NCBI RefSeq assembly: GCF_002207865.1 | Contig: NZ_BDQM01000018.1 | Coordinates: forward strand, 1-64,000 | Reading direction: 5' to 3' | Length of the DNA stretch: 64,000 nucleotides | From: Colwellia marinimaniae | GTDB lineage: Bacteria > Pseudomonadota > Gammaproteobacteria > Enterobacterales > Alteromonadaceae | The notes under the pieces: model-generated | Told to the model about the DNA's origin: nothing | What the model saw: only the letters and a program-made list of their open reading frames with translations | Databases searched by the model: none | Position numbers and translations under genes: made by a program | In this document: one piece after another, positions 1 through 9,065 of the stretch | How positions within the stretch are numbered: position 1 is the first letter of the stretch | Layout: each line of letters starts with the position of its first letter

Positions 1-122
1 CTCTGCTCAATGCAAATCAGTAACGCAGATTAATTGATATTAGGTATTAATTATTTTGAGTGGGTGTCTGGTGATTTAGCGCTTTTGCTAAATCAACGCC
101 AACTTTGGTACGATACATATCA

Positions 123-190
123 GGACTCTTTATAATATATTTGTGTGGTAACTTTTATATTACCTCACTTTTTATGAAGTGAGGGAGTCC
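123..190. other. Possible branched foldback downstream of the ABC export operon
   Basis: An outer pair GGACTC (123-128) / GAGTCC (185-190) encloses two hairpins: GGTAA (147-151) / TTACC (160-164) and CCTCACTT (163-170) / AAGTGAGG (177-184). The two inner stems share two bases. Together they could form a three-way junction. No T-run follows, so it is not a classic intrinsic terminator. It lies about 85 bases past the stop of the permease gene. It may be a repeat element, a structured RNA or an mRNA 3' end. The rest of 1-273 shows nothing I recognise. Confidence 0.3.
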
Positions 191-273
191 AATTATCTGT
201 TTTTCCGTTTAATGCTCTTATTAAAAAGCGAACACGCTAGATTGATAAATCGGAACTTCCATTAATAAAATGG

Positions 274-2679
274 CTATTCATGACGTAATATCAGCGAAGG
301 TCGGGTACTTGCGGCTTTAAAAGCAAGGCTTGCCACAGTCAGCCAGGTAATGCCGGTAATAAAAGCGGCTGCTAGCAGATAAACCCAAAGGGCTTGCTCG
401 ATACGATCATTAAAATTTGCCAACCAATCACCTATTAGCCAGTAACTGAGTGGATAGGCGATAACAATACTTATTGTCACCAAAATTAGGAATTCTTTGG
501 CGAGTAAATTGACGATACTCAAACGTGAAGCACCAAGTACTTTACGCATGGCTACTTCTTTTTGACGGCGCAGGGTAGCAAAGGAAGCCAAGCCAAACGT
601 GCCTAAACAGGTAAGGAAAATAGCTAATAGACTAAAAACGCTAACCATTTCTAAAGCTAGATGTTCGTTTTTATGGGCGTTGGCATAATCATCAGCAAGC
701 GTGGTTATTTTCACGTCATTTAAATGTAACTCTTGGCGTATTAGCTGACGAACTTGGCTGCTTAGTTTAGCCATGTTGGTATTGTTTGCCTTAATGATGA
801 TATGACCTGTGCTAAAGAGGTCGTCAAATCCCAAGTTAAAGGATATTGGCAATGCCTGTTGCCGAGCCGAGCCAATTTTAACATTTTCGATAACGCCAAC
901 CACTTTAGCGGTCAGTTTAGAATTTGTGTCCATCAATGTTAGGCCAATAACTGACTCTGGCGATGGATAACCGGCTAATTCCACCATGCTACGACTGACT
1001 AATATGCCGACTGTGCTATTTTTTTCATCATCAATCTGATACCAGTCACCACTAAATTTCGGCGAGAAGTCTCTACCGGCCAGCAGTGTCAGTCCTAAGG
1101 TTTCAACCGCATAATAACCAGTGACCACCGTAGGTTGAGGACCAGTTAACGTTTCCCCATTTGGCCAAGTAAAAAACAAACCGCCATTAATATCATTGGT
1201 TAAGTCGAGACTAGACAATGTAACTTGCTCAACCCCAGGTAAATGTCTAATAGCCGTCAATAAACTGTTATTTTCTTTTCTATACAAGGCATCAGCCGGT
1301 AGCTCTTTTATCACCAAACGTGATGATTTCTCATAACCAATCGCTAAACTATCTATCAGACTCATCTGCTGAGATAAAGAAATCAAGGCAATAATTAAAC
1401 CAACAGATAAAGCAGCCTGTAAACACAAGGTTAGCTTTCTAACAAAAACAGCGGTAGCACCACGTACTAAATCACCACTAAGCACTCTTTTTGCACTAAA
1501 AGAGGCAATAAAGAGCGCAGGATAAAGCCCAGATAACAAACCCACGGTTAATATCACCATCACGGATATTAACATGAACTCAGAAGCGTAAATCAAACTG
1601 AGCTCACTGCCCATCAGCTGATTAAAGTAGGGTAAGGCAAACTCGACCATGGCAAATGCCAGTAAAGCGGCCAAGGCAACCACTAGCAATGATTCAGTAA
1701 GAAACTGAAAAACCAACTGTGCCTTGGTTGCACCCAAGGCCTTACGAACACCTACTTCTTTAGCGCGTTTTGCCGATTGGGCAATATTGAGGTTGATAAA
1801 ATTGATACTGGCAATCACGATCAACATAACACTCAAAGCAATGCATATTTTCAATACTGACGATGAGCCACTTTCTTTCATCAGAAAAGGCCCATTGCTT
1901 TTTAAGTGCATATCTTCCATGTTTATTAAGCTCATGGTAATCGCGCTATTCCCCTGTGATCGGTTTAACACAGCGGTCATTTGTTGCTCAAAATCTGCTA
2001 TGTCGGTATTGGCTAAAAGTTTGTAATAAGCATAACCTTGGCCCTCGTGGATAAACTTAGCTGGCATATGAATCAAGCTATCAAACTGAACATGGCTATT
2101 CTGTGCTAAATCCTTAAAAATAGCGCCGATAGTATATTGGCCTTGCTGATGTTTTAAGGTGCGACCAACCACTTGAGACTCGCCAAACAAGCGTAATGCC
2201 TCTGATTCACTTAATACCAATTGATTCGGTTGTGTTAATGCCTGAGTGATATCACCAGCGACAATATCCAAGGCAATAAAGTCGAGAATATTAGTGCTTG
2301 CGCTATAAAAGTTGTTCAGCCGATAATCATTGCTATCCACTTGTACTAGTTTACTCACCGCTAGATTAAGTCGGCTGAGATCATCCGACTTTACTAATCT
2401 AAATATATCTTCTACCTGACTATGGTTTTTCAATGTTTCGGCATTTTTATAATTACTCTGTGAAATTACCTGTAACCCTATCGAGGACCAATCAGTGTGG
2501 GCAAGGTATACCCGCTCACTATCGGGCTGGTGTTTGTCATAGGACAATTCATGCTGAGCAAATAACGCCATTAAAATGGCTGCAGCTAAGCCTATACTTA
2601 AACCTATGACATTAAGAAAAAAATGTTGCTTATCATTTCTTATCGCGCGCACTGCCGTAACAAAATAATTTATGACCAT
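274..2679 (-). CDS. ABC transporter permease with two FtsX/MacB-type modules
   Basis: This is the inner-membrane permease of a MacB-type (type VII) ABC exporter, about 801 aa. It contains two FtsX modules, each preceded by a periplasmic MacB_PCD-like region. The coupling-helix motif appears twice: KEVGVRKALGA near the middle and KEVAMRKVLGA near the C-terminus. There is one TM helix near the N-terminus, a TM cluster mid-protein and another at the C-terminus. MacB itself has a single such module fused to its ATPase, so this duplicated form differs. The start chosen is the ATG at 2679, which leaves one base after the stop of the ATPase gene; a longer reading frame would overlap the ATPase. It is the last gene of a three-gene operon (adaptor, ATPase, permease). 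Such systems export peptides, lipids or drugs; the substrate here is unknown. Confidence 0.88.
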   Translation of the reverse strand: MVINYFVTAVRAIRNDKQHFFLNVIGLSIGLAAAILMALFAQHELSYDKHQPDSERVYLAHTDWSSIGLQVISQSNYKNAETLKNHSQVEDIFRLVKSDDLSRLNLAVSKLVQVDSNDYRLNNFYSASTNILDFIALDIVAGDITQALTQPNQLVLSESEALRLFGESQVVGRTLKHQQGQYTIGAIFKDLAQNSHVQFDSLIHMPAKFIHEGQGYAYYKLLANTDIADFEQQMTAVLNRSQGNSAITMSLINMEDMHLKSNGPFLMKESGSSSVLKICIALSVMLIVIASINFINLNIAQSAKRAKEVGVRKALGATKAQLVFQFLTESLLVVALAALLAFAMVEFALPYFNQLMGSELSLIYASEFMLISVMVILTVGLLSGLYPALFIASFSAKRVLSGDLVRGATAVFVRKLTLCLQAALSVGLIIALISLSQQMSLIDSLAIGYEKSSRLVIKELPADALYRKENNSLLTAIRHLPGVEQVTLSSLDLTNDINGGLFFTWPNGETLTGPQPTVVTGYYAVETLGLTLLAGRDFSPKFSGDWYQIDDEKNSTVGILVSRSMVELAGYPSPESVIGLTLMDTNSKLTAKVVGVIENVKIGSARQQALPISFNLGFDDLFSTGHIIIKANNTNMAKLSSQVRQLIRQELHLNDVKITTLADDYANAHKNEHLALEMVSVFSLLAIFLTCLGTFGLASFATLRRQKEVAMRKVLGASRLSIVNLLAKEFLILVTISIVIAYPLSYWLIGDWLANFNDRIEQALWVYLLAAAFITGITWLTVASLAFKAASTRPSLILRHE

Positions 2680-2680
2680 G

Positions 2681-3382
2681 TTAAGCAACCTCGGCTGTCT
2701 GTGATACTTGAGTCGCTTTATCAAGCATGATTTGACCATCAAATAAGCGCACTAAACGGTCGGCATAGTTAGCCTCTTTTTCAGAGTGAGTGACCATAAT
2801 AACGGTAGTGCCGGCTTTATTTAATTCACGTAACATCGCCATTATTTCATCGCCATTTTTTGAGTCCAGATTACCGGTTGGTTCATCGGCTAATATTAAT
2901 TTTGGTTTGCCGACCAAGGCTCGCGCTACTGCCACCCGCTGTTGTTGACCGCCAGAGAGTTGCTGAGGGAAATGATCGCTTCGATGATCTATGGCAACAC
3001 GTTTTAAAATCGCCTCTACCCGCTGTTTACGTTCGGCCTTGGCAATGTTTTGATACTGCAGTGGCAATTCAACATTCTCAAAAACCGTTAACTCATCAAT
3101 TAAATTAAAACTTTGAAAAACAAAACCAATGGAGGTTTTACGAACTTGGGCTAATTGTTTTTCATTGAAACCAGCAATATCAGTGCCAGCAAATTCGAAA
3201 CAGCCACTTGTGGCTGAATCTAACATACCCAAAATAGATAATAAGGTTGATTTACCACAGCCAGAAGGCCCCATGATGGCAACAAACTCGCCGTCATTTA
3301 CGGTTAAATTAATATTGCTCAGTGCAGTTGTTTCTAAATCTAAGGTACGAAATACCCGGCTTAAATTAGTTATTTTAATCAT
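2681..3382 (-). CDS. ABC transporter ATP-binding protein (MacB/LolD-like)
   Basis: This is a stand-alone 233-aa ATPase that powers the adjacent permease. Walker A GPSGCGKST is at residues 38-46. The signature LSGGQQQRVAVARAL, Walker B LILADEPTGNLD and the H-loop motif VTHSEKE follow in order. Length and sequence style are those of the LolD/MacB/YbbA group. The gene is preceded by an AAGGGA ribosome site. It sits 33 bases after the adaptor gene and one base before the permease, so co-translation with the permease is likely. It is presumably expressed from the sigma-54 promoter upstream of the adaptor gene. Confidence 0.93.
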   Translation of the reverse strand: MIKITNLSRVFRTLDLETTALSNINLTVNDGEFVAIMGPSGCGKSTLLSILGMLDSATSGCFEFAGTDIAGFNEKQLAQVRKTSIGFVFQSFNLIDELTVFENVELPLQYQNIAKAERKQRVEAILKRVAIDHRSDHFPQQLSGGQQQRVAVARALVGKPKLILADEPTGNLDSKNGDEIMAMLRELNKAGTTVIMVTHSEKEANYADRLVRLFDGQIMLDKATQVSQTAEVA

Positions 3383-3415
3383 TATTATTATTCCCTTGAT
3401 GTAATTTCATGTAAA

Positions 3416-4672
3416 TTAATTTAATTGCAATTGTTGCGCTTTATCGAAGTTGCCATAGCTTGAGGTGATCACCCGATCGCCTAACGCTAATCCTGACAAC
3501 ACTTCAAAATAGTGTTGGTTCTTTTTTCCTAGACTAATATTTCGACGTACTGCGCTACTGCCGTCTTTCGCTATTAGGTAAACCCAATTACCACCACTAC
3601 TGCTAAAAAAAGCACCGCGATTAAGCAGTAAGGCATTGTCTCTGTTGCCACCAATCATTAGTTCAATATCAATGCTTTGGCCGCGCTTTATACTGCCAGT
3701 ACCTTCGGGTAGATCGACTTCAATTTGAAATTGTGATTGGCGGACTCGGCTATCTATCTTGCTGACTTTTGCTGTCACTGTGCCGATGTCAAGCTTAACC
3801 ATAACGGCTAAACCTCGTTGTACCTGGTTCAAATAATATTCATCAAGGCGTATTACTAATTTATATTCATTGGGAATATCTATTTGCCCCAGGCGGGCAC
3901 CACGTTCTTTTGACTCACCTATTTCGACATTAAACTCACTTAAATAACCCGAAATAGGTGCTTTTATTAGCAAGTTTTCGAGGTTAGAGCGGGCAAAAGT
4001 CAGATTTTTTTCTAGCATTATTGCGCTTTCTTCTAGTTGTTCAACCTGTACCTTGCGAATGCTATTTTCTTGCTGTTGTCGCTCTAAGGTAAGTTCTTGT
4101 CTAGCTTTATAATAAGTGAGATTGTCTCTGATCTCTGTTAATTGATCCTTAGCGAGCACACCTTTGCTCACTAAAAGTGCAGATTGTTTTAAACGCCGTG
4201 TTAAATGGCTTATTTGTAGATTAATTTCTAGTAAATCCCGACGTAAGTTTAACCGGCTTGTTGCCATGTTCATTTGAGTATTCCGTAAAAAATTCAGTTG
4301 TTCGGTGACTTGTGCCTCACGCCCCATAACATCGAGTTGCAAGTTGGTATTGCTCAATCGCACTAAGGGTTGACCTTGCTCGACATACTCACCTTGTTCA
4401 ACTAGGCGTTCTTCGACCTGACCGCCGGTTGCGGTGTCTAGGTAAATCGTTGTTTTTGGTACCACCTGCCCACGTAGACTCAAGGCATCGATGAATGCAC
4501 CTTGGCTGACCTGACTTATGGTGATGCTATTGAGGGCTAAGTTATGGCTGCGGCCACCCGTAGTAGACTGGCTAAAGCCATAGGCAGCGGCTGCTATGAC
4601 AAAAATAATTATGCCAATCAGACTAGGTTTTAAATACCTTTGCAGTATCGATCTAGTTATCTTTTTATCCAT
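3416..4672 (-). CDS. HlyD/MacA-like periplasmic adaptor of the ABC exporter
   Basis: This 418-aa membrane-fusion protein has an N-terminal TM anchor (about residues 18-34, GIIIFVIAAAAYGF). A lipoyl half-motif (VEERLVEQGEYVEQGQPL) follows, then a long alpha-hairpin coiled coil (about 110-230), the second lipoyl half (LIKAPISGYLSEFNVEIGE) and a beta-barrel region. In tripartite systems such adaptors join the inner-membrane exporter to a TolC-like channel; no outer-membrane gene is present here. It is the first gene of the operon, and its leader begins at the sigma-54 promoter at 4767-4781. The divergent neighbour encodes an NtrC-type regulator, the probable activator. Confidence 0.9.
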   Translation of the reverse strand: MDKKITRSILQRYLKPSLIGIIIFVIAAAAYGFSQSTTGGRSHNLALNSITISQVSQGAFIDALSLRGQVVPKTTIYLDTATGGQVEERLVEQGEYVEQGQPLVRLSNTNLQLDVMGREAQVTEQLNFLRNTQMNMATSRLNLRRDLLEINLQISHLTRRLKQSALLVSKGVLAKDQLTEIRDNLTYYKARQELTLERQQQENSIRKVQVEQLEESAIMLEKNLTFARSNLENLLIKAPISGYLSEFNVEIGESKERGARLGQIDIPNEYKLVIRLDEYYLNQVQRGLAVMVKLDIGTVTAKVSKIDSRVRQSQFQIEVDLPEGTGSIKRGQSIDIELMIGGNRDNALLLNRGAFFSSSGGNWVYLIAKDGSSAVRRNISLGKKNQHYFEVLSGLALGDRVITSSYGNFDKAQQLQLN

Positions 4673-4766
4673 AATAGTTATCCATCAAAATATCCATAGA
4701 GCGTTTTCCTACTAACTTAGGGTTAGCTTGATTTGTCTTAATTGTCACTGCTGCTCTCTAGTTAAT

Positions 4767-4781
4767 ACAAGACTTGTGCCA
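4767..4781 (-). promoter_or_regulatory. Sigma-54 promoter for the ABC export operon
   Basis: Read on the minus strand the site is TGGCACAAGTCTTGT, against the consensus TGGCAC-N5-TTGC. The GG doublet is intact with correct spacing; the GC doublet reads GT. It lies about 95 bases upstream of the adaptor start and points toward it. The paired binding sites upstream and the adjacent sigma-54 activator gene strongly support the assignment. Confidence 0.75.
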
Positions 4782-4843
4782 AAATAATTAAGTAATATAA
4801 AACAGTAACTTAATGTTTTTATGATTAAAAAGGTAAGATATAG

Positions 4844-4892
4844 TGTCCACTTATAGAACAGTACCGCTAAAACAAACTGTCCATTTATGGAC
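4844..4892. promoter_or_regulatory. Paired upstream activator sites for the NtrC-type regulator
   Basis: A perfect dyad GTCCAT-TT-ATGGAC lies at 4879-4892. A degenerate copy, TGTCCACTTATAGAACA, lies at 4844-4860. Their starts are 34 bases apart, about three helical turns. They sit 65-110 bases upstream of the sigma-54 promoter at 4767-4781, the usual distance for an enhancer-like site. They are also 70-120 bases before the regulator gene, so autoregulation is possible. That the neighbouring regulator binds them is inference from position and symmetry. Confidence 0.65.
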
Positions 4893-4962
4893 GCTATTTT
4901 GCTAGACGAGTTAATGATAAGTAAGATAGACTAAAAAAAAGTGTAAAAAATGGATCATAAAA

Positions 4963-6378
4963 ATGAAGCAAGCGGGCTCAATTTTAGTTGTTGATGATAA
5001 TCCTGATATTTTAGTCGCAATGCAGTTATTGCTTAAACAGCATTATCAAACAGTCGTTACTACTGATAATCCTTTTGATATTGGTAAAACACTTAACGAG
5101 CAACAAATAGAAGTGATATTGCTCGATATGAACTTTAACCGTGATGCCATCAGTGGTCAGGAAGGTTTTTATTGGCTGAAGAAAATTATTGCCCAAGACC
5201 CGTCTGTGGTGGTGGTGTTGATGACTGCCTATGGCGACATTAAGTTAGCCGTAGATGCCATCAAAGCTGGCGCCGCTGATTTTATTGCCAAACCGTGGCG
5301 AAATGAACAGTTATTAGCGGTAATTGCCGCGGCTTTTTCTCATGCAAGGGATAAGCAACAAGTCGGTAAACTTACGCGTCAAACAAAAGGATTAAATCAG
5401 GCACTTAGCGGGCAAAAGTTTGATTTTTTAGGACAAAGCGCCGCCATGCAAGCCGTATTTTACACCATAGAAAAAGCGGCGAAAACCGATGCTAATATTT
5501 TAATTACCGGTGAAAGTGGTACGGGAAAAGAGCTGGCAGCTCATGCTATACATCTAGCGAGTAAGCGTAGTGAGCAGGCTTTTATTAGTTTAGACATGGG
5601 CGCTATTGCAGCAAGTTTATTTGAAAGCGAGCTATTTGGTCATAAAAAAGGTGCTTTCACCGATGCTAAAGCCGACCGCGTAGGGCGTTTTGAACTTGCC
5701 CATGGCGGGAGTTTATTTTTAGATGAATTGGGTAATTTACCGATAAGCGAACAAACCACCTTATTAGCGGCATTGCAAAATCGTCAGATCACCCCTATCG
5801 GCGGTATTAAAACCATAGACGTTGATATTCGACTGATTTGTGCGACTAATGATGATTTGCCACAAGCGGTGCGGGACAATCGTTTTAGACAAGACTTACT
5901 TTATCGTATCAATACCGTGGAAATACGTTTACCGCCATTACGGGAGCGAGTTGATGATATCCCCTTACTGGCAACCTATTACCTCGATCACTTTAGTCAT
6001 AAATATAAAAGGCAGTTAACTATTGCCCCTGAGGATATGCGCGCTCTTTGTCGCTATACCTGGCCTGGTAATGTCAGAGAGCTTGCTCATGCCATTGAAC
6101 GAGCTGTCATTTTAACTGATGATGATGTATTGGATATTCGTTCCGTGGTAGGCACTGAGTTAGCTCAGCTAAATGTAGCGACTAATGCCTTTGAACTAGG
6201 CAAGGGCGGCTCTACAACACATGATAATGACTACGATACTTTTAATTTAGAGACCTTAGAACAGCGGGCTGTTCGTGCTGCTCTCAAACATCATCAGGGC
6301 AATGTTAGTCAAGCAGCTAAAGCACTTGGCCTAACACGAGGAGCTATGTATCGACGTTTGGATAAATATGGTCTTTGA
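4963..6378 (+). CDS. Sigma-54-dependent response regulator, NtrC family
   Basis: This 471-aa regulator has three parts. The receiver (1-120) shows the acidic pair in VVDDN, phospho-acceptor Asp in ILLDMNF and Lys in AKPW. The AAA+ domain (about 155-390) has Walker A GESGTGKE and a sigma-54 contact loop reading GAFTDA instead of the common GAFTGA. The C-terminal Fis-type HTH (about 425-471) contains GNVSQAAKALGLTRGAMYRRL. When phosphorylated such proteins drive sigma-54 promoters. The paired dyad and sigma-54 promoter in front of the divergent export operon make that operon the likely target. The kinase gene follows 73 bases downstream. Confidence 0.93.
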   Translation: MKQAGSILVVDDNPDILVAMQLLLKQHYQTVVTTDNPFDIGKTLNEQQIEVILLDMNFNRDAISGQEGFYWLKKIIAQDPSVVVVLMTAYGDIKLAVDAIKAGAADFIAKPWRNEQLLAVIAAAFSHARDKQQVGKLTRQTKGLNQALSGQKFDFLGQSAAMQAVFYTIEKAAKTDANILITGESGTGKELAAHAIHLASKRSEQAFISLDMGAIAASLFESELFGHKKGAFTDAKADRVGRFELAHGGSLFLDELGNLPISEQTTLLAALQNRQITPIGGIKTIDVDIRLICATNDDLPQAVRDNRFRQDLLYRINTVEIRLPPLRERVDDIPLLATYYLDHFSHKYKRQLTIAPEDMRALCRYTWPGNVRELAHAIERAVILTDDDVLDIRSVVGTELAQLNVATNAFELGKGGSTTHDNDYDTFNLETLEQRAVRAALKHHQGNVSQAAKALGLTRGAMYRRLDKYGL

Positions 6379-6451
6379 TAAGCCAAGTAAAAGTGAATGG
6401 CTTGAACGGGCCGCAAATATCTTACTGAACTTAAGCAAAAAATGATGTGCT

Positions 6452-7795
6452 ATGAATTACATAAATAATCGACCACTGATCTTATTGAGTATCAATCTTG
6501 TTGGCATAATGGTTTGTATTATGCTACTGACAGGCATGTATATCAGCGCAGGTATATCTCCCGCTTGGTTGCTATTACTGGTGGTAACAGTTGCACTACT
6601 GGCATCTTTGTTGTCCTTATTTAAACGCCAAAACCGGCAGGTTTTTCAAGTGATAAGAGCCCTTGCAAATGGTGACAATACCTTAGGTTTTAGTGCTCAG
6701 CATCCAATGCGTCAGCATCTTGAACAGGTAAAAAAACAAATGCAGCAGGCGCGCTTTAATGCCGAGCAAAAAAGTGAGTTTTTAAAAGCTTTATTAGTGC
6801 ATATCGACCTTGCTGTTATCGTGTCCGACGCGCAAGGCAACATAATTGAGTCTAATCCTGCGGTGGCCAGGTTACTGGGTAAAACAGCCACTCACCTTAG
6901 TGAACTTAGTCATATCGGTACCATGGCTTTGGCGGTAGAAAAAAACTTACATAGTACAGTGCAGTGGCTACGCGGAGAACAACTAGACACCTTAACGTTA
7001 CAAGTGAGTGTTGCTGAAATTCAAGGGCAGCAACGTAAAATTATTACCCTACAATCGATTCATGAAATGTTATTGAATAAAGAGCAACAAGCTTATAAAC
7101 GCTTAACCCGTGTACTTACCCATGAAGTTGCTAATAGCATAACGCCACTAGCTTCTATTGCCCAAACCTGCCTGGGACTTATGCCAGCAAACTTGTGCTT
7201 TGTTGATGAAGAAAGTAAAGAAGACTTAAACTTAGCGCTTAACACCATAGCATCACGTACCCAATATTTAGGTGAGTTTATTGCCAGTTTTAGGCAAATT
7301 AGCTGCTTAGCTATGCCAAACTTAGCGCCAACTCAGCTGGGAGAAATTATAGCGCGTACGCAACTATTACATCTGCAGCAACTCGCCGAGCATAATATTA
7401 CCTTAACTATTGATAGCCAAAGTCAGCAGTTAGTGATGTTAGATAGCGGACAAATAGAGCAAGTACTTATCAACCTTGTTAAAAATGCCATTGAGGCAGT
7501 AGTGACTTTTAAAAATCAACAAGTTGATTTGGGCGAAAGCGATGTTGTGCAAGGTGAAATAACCTTAATCGTAGCGAAAAATAGTGCTCAGCAACTCTAT
7601 ATTGAAGTGGCTGACAATGGCGCTGGCATAGCAAGCCATGTAGTCGAGATGATTTTTGTGCCCTTTTTTACCACCAAGCAGCAGGGCTCGGGTATAGGGT
7701 TAAGCCTTTCACGACAAATCATGGTTAATCATGGCGGCGATTTAGTCTATGTCACCCGTCCTCAAGGAGCCTGTTTTAGGTGCATATTTGGTTAG
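6452..7795 (+). CDS. Sensor histidine kinase, NtrY-like, partner of the upstream regulator
   Basis: This 447-aa membrane kinase has two N-terminal TM helices (about 8-30 and 34-55) with almost no periplasmic loop, so it probably senses a membrane or cytoplasmic signal. A PAS-like region follows (about 105-200). The phospho-acceptor motif is THEVANSITPLASI, and the ATPase motifs are NLVKNAIEA, VADNGAGI and FFTTKQQGSGIGLSLS. This HExxNxxxP form is typical of NtrY/PrrB-like kinases. It is the second gene after the NtrC-type regulator and presumably phosphorylates it. The signal is unknown; envelope or drug stress would fit the controlled exporter, which is inference. Confidence 0.9.
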   Translation: MNYINNRPLILLSINLVGIMVCIMLLTGMYISAGISPAWLLLLVVTVALLASLLSLFKRQNRQVFQVIRALANGDNTLGFSAQHPMRQHLEQVKKQMQQARFNAEQKSEFLKALLVHIDLAVIVSDAQGNIIESNPAVARLLGKTATHLSELSHIGTMALAVEKNLHSTVQWLRGEQLDTLTLQVSVAEIQGQQRKIITLQSIHEMLLNKEQQAYKRLTRVLTHEVANSITPLASIAQTCLGLMPANLCFVDEESKEDLNLALNTIASRTQYLGEFIASFRQISCLAMPNLAPTQLGEIIARTQLLHLQQLAEHNITLTIDSQSQQLVMLDSGQIEQVLINLVKNAIEAVVTFKNQQVDLGESDVVQGEITLIVAKNSAQQLYIEVADNGAGIASHVVEMIFVPFFTTKQQGSGIGLSLSRQIMVNHGGDLVYVTRPQGACFRCIFG

Positions 7796-8114
7796 TACAT
7801 TGAGCAAAGGAGTAAATGACCGCTTTGTCGAAGCTATAACTCTTTGACATTAAATCGTAACGTCCGCTGACGTATCGTAAGTGTGAGTTTGGTCGGGTGA
7901 TTTTGAACAACAAAAAAAGACGATTTTGTGGTAACAGTAACCCTTAGCTTCTAATCAATGCCAATAAAAAACAGATCAGTGTTAATGATTTCTTGGTGGT
8001 AGAAGTGATCCTAAGAGAGCAATTTTATTTGCTGATTGCTTACCTAGAATATTATGCTAATCACCTATTCTTATTCTGTATGACTTTTCAAGATGTAAAA
8101 TAACTGCTTATTCG
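7796..8114. other. Intergenic stretch before the ahpC promoter
   Basis: About 320 bases follow the kinase gene with no open frame of note, no clear intrinsic terminator and no repeat that I can see. The ahpC control region starts at 8115. Confidence 0.5.
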
Positions 8115-8157
8115 ATAGGTTTTACCTATCAAGCTGATAAATACTATCGATTATACT
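8115..8157 (+). promoter_or_regulatory. OxyR binding site and ahpC promoter
   Basis: Four tetramers at OxyR spacing lie at 8115-8151: ATAG-N7-CTAT-N7-ATAA-N7-CGAT. The first two are perfect and the last two match three of four bases. The inner T and A positions of the OxyR consensus (nTnnnAn) are kept in both outer spacers. A -10 box TATACT follows at 8152-8157, with a poor -35 covered by the OxyR site, as expected for an activated promoter. The leader to ahpC would be about 98 bases. Confidence 0.8.
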
Positions 8158-8261
8158 AATTTAAGCCTCGGCGCTATTATTCTCCCGTCTTCAGGAAACG
8201 CTTTAACTCTTTATCGAGCAAACGTTTCCAACATCATTACTACACTTAACGGGAGTTCATT

Positions 8262-8831
8262 ATGAACCAATCAATTATTAATACTAAATTACTACCTTTT
8301 AACGCTACCGCTTTTCACAATGGCGAGTTTGTTGAATTAAGCGAAAAAGATGTTGCCGGTAAATGGTCAGTATTTTTCTTCTACCCGGCTGATTTTACTT
8401 TTGTTTGTCCTACCGAATTAGGTGACATGGCAGACCACTACGCAGAATTGCAAAAAATGGGTGTTGAAGTTTACTCAGTATCAACGGATACCCACTTTAC
8501 TCATAAAGCATGGCATGACGTTTCAGATACCATTAAAAAAATCCAATATCCTATGATTGGTGACCCAACGGGCGCAATTACTCGTAACTTCGGTGTCATG
8601 ATTGAAGCCGAAGGTTTAGCACTTCGTGGTACGTTTGTGATTAACCCTGAAGGTGAAATCAAAATTGCTGAAGTACATGACCTAGGTATAGGCCGTAGCG
8701 CAGTTGAATTACTTCGAAAAATTAAAGCCGCGCAATATGTAGCAGAGCATGATGGTGAAGTATGTCCAGCAGCATGGCAACCAGGTGCAGATACTCTAGC
8801 GCCATCACTAGACTTAGTAGGCAAAATCTAA
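8262..8831 (+). CDS. ahpC: Alkyl hydroperoxide reductase subunit C (2-Cys peroxiredoxin)
   Basis: This 189-aa cytoplasmic peroxiredoxin reduces H2O2, organic peroxides and peroxynitrite. The peroxidatic cysteine is C49 in DFTFVCPTE and the resolving cysteine is C168 in GEVCPA. Length matches the AhpC family (about 187 aa). A GGGAG ribosome site precedes the ATG. Its electron donor, AhpF, is encoded 234 bases downstream. The OxyR site at 8115-8151 indicates peroxide induction. Confidence 0.97.
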   Translation: MNQSIINTKLLPFNATAFHNGEFVELSEKDVAGKWSVFFFYPADFTFVCPTELGDMADHYAELQKMGVEVYSVSTDTHFTHKAWHDVSDTIKKIQYPMIGDPTGAITRNFGVMIEAEGLALRGTFVINPEGEIKIAEVHDLGIGRSAVELLRKIKAAQYVAEHDGEVCPAAWQPGADTLAPSLDLVGKI

Positions 8832-8859
8832 AGTATTAGTTATGTTTTTTAATTAGTTT

Positions 8860-8939
8860 AAATGGCACTTATTCTTTGTTGTTCAGCAATCACATAGGCA
8901 AGCTATGCTCATGCTTCACGCCTCGAATAAGCGTCATTT
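8860..8939. repeat. Imperfect inverted repeat between ahpC and ahpF
   Basis: AAATGGCACTTATTC (8860-8874) and GAATAAGCGTCATTT (8925-8939) pair at 13 of 15 positions around a 50-base loop that also contains short complementary segments. It could cut down read-through from ahpC into ahpF, act as an RNA-processing hairpin, or be a dispersed palindromic repeat. No T-run follows it. Confidence 0.45.
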
Positions 8940-9065
8940 AATGCTAATTTAACTCAAACAATAGCGAAACATGGATGTTGAGCCGCTACTAATACTCTCT
9001 AAAACCTACAAAGTTTATTTCCCTTATTACTTTTCCACTTCCCAGTAAATATTTCAGAGGTCATT

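Noticed and set aside
2860..3404. Plus-strand frames opposite the ABC ATPase gene
   Set aside because: Shadows of a strongly conserved gene on the other strand.
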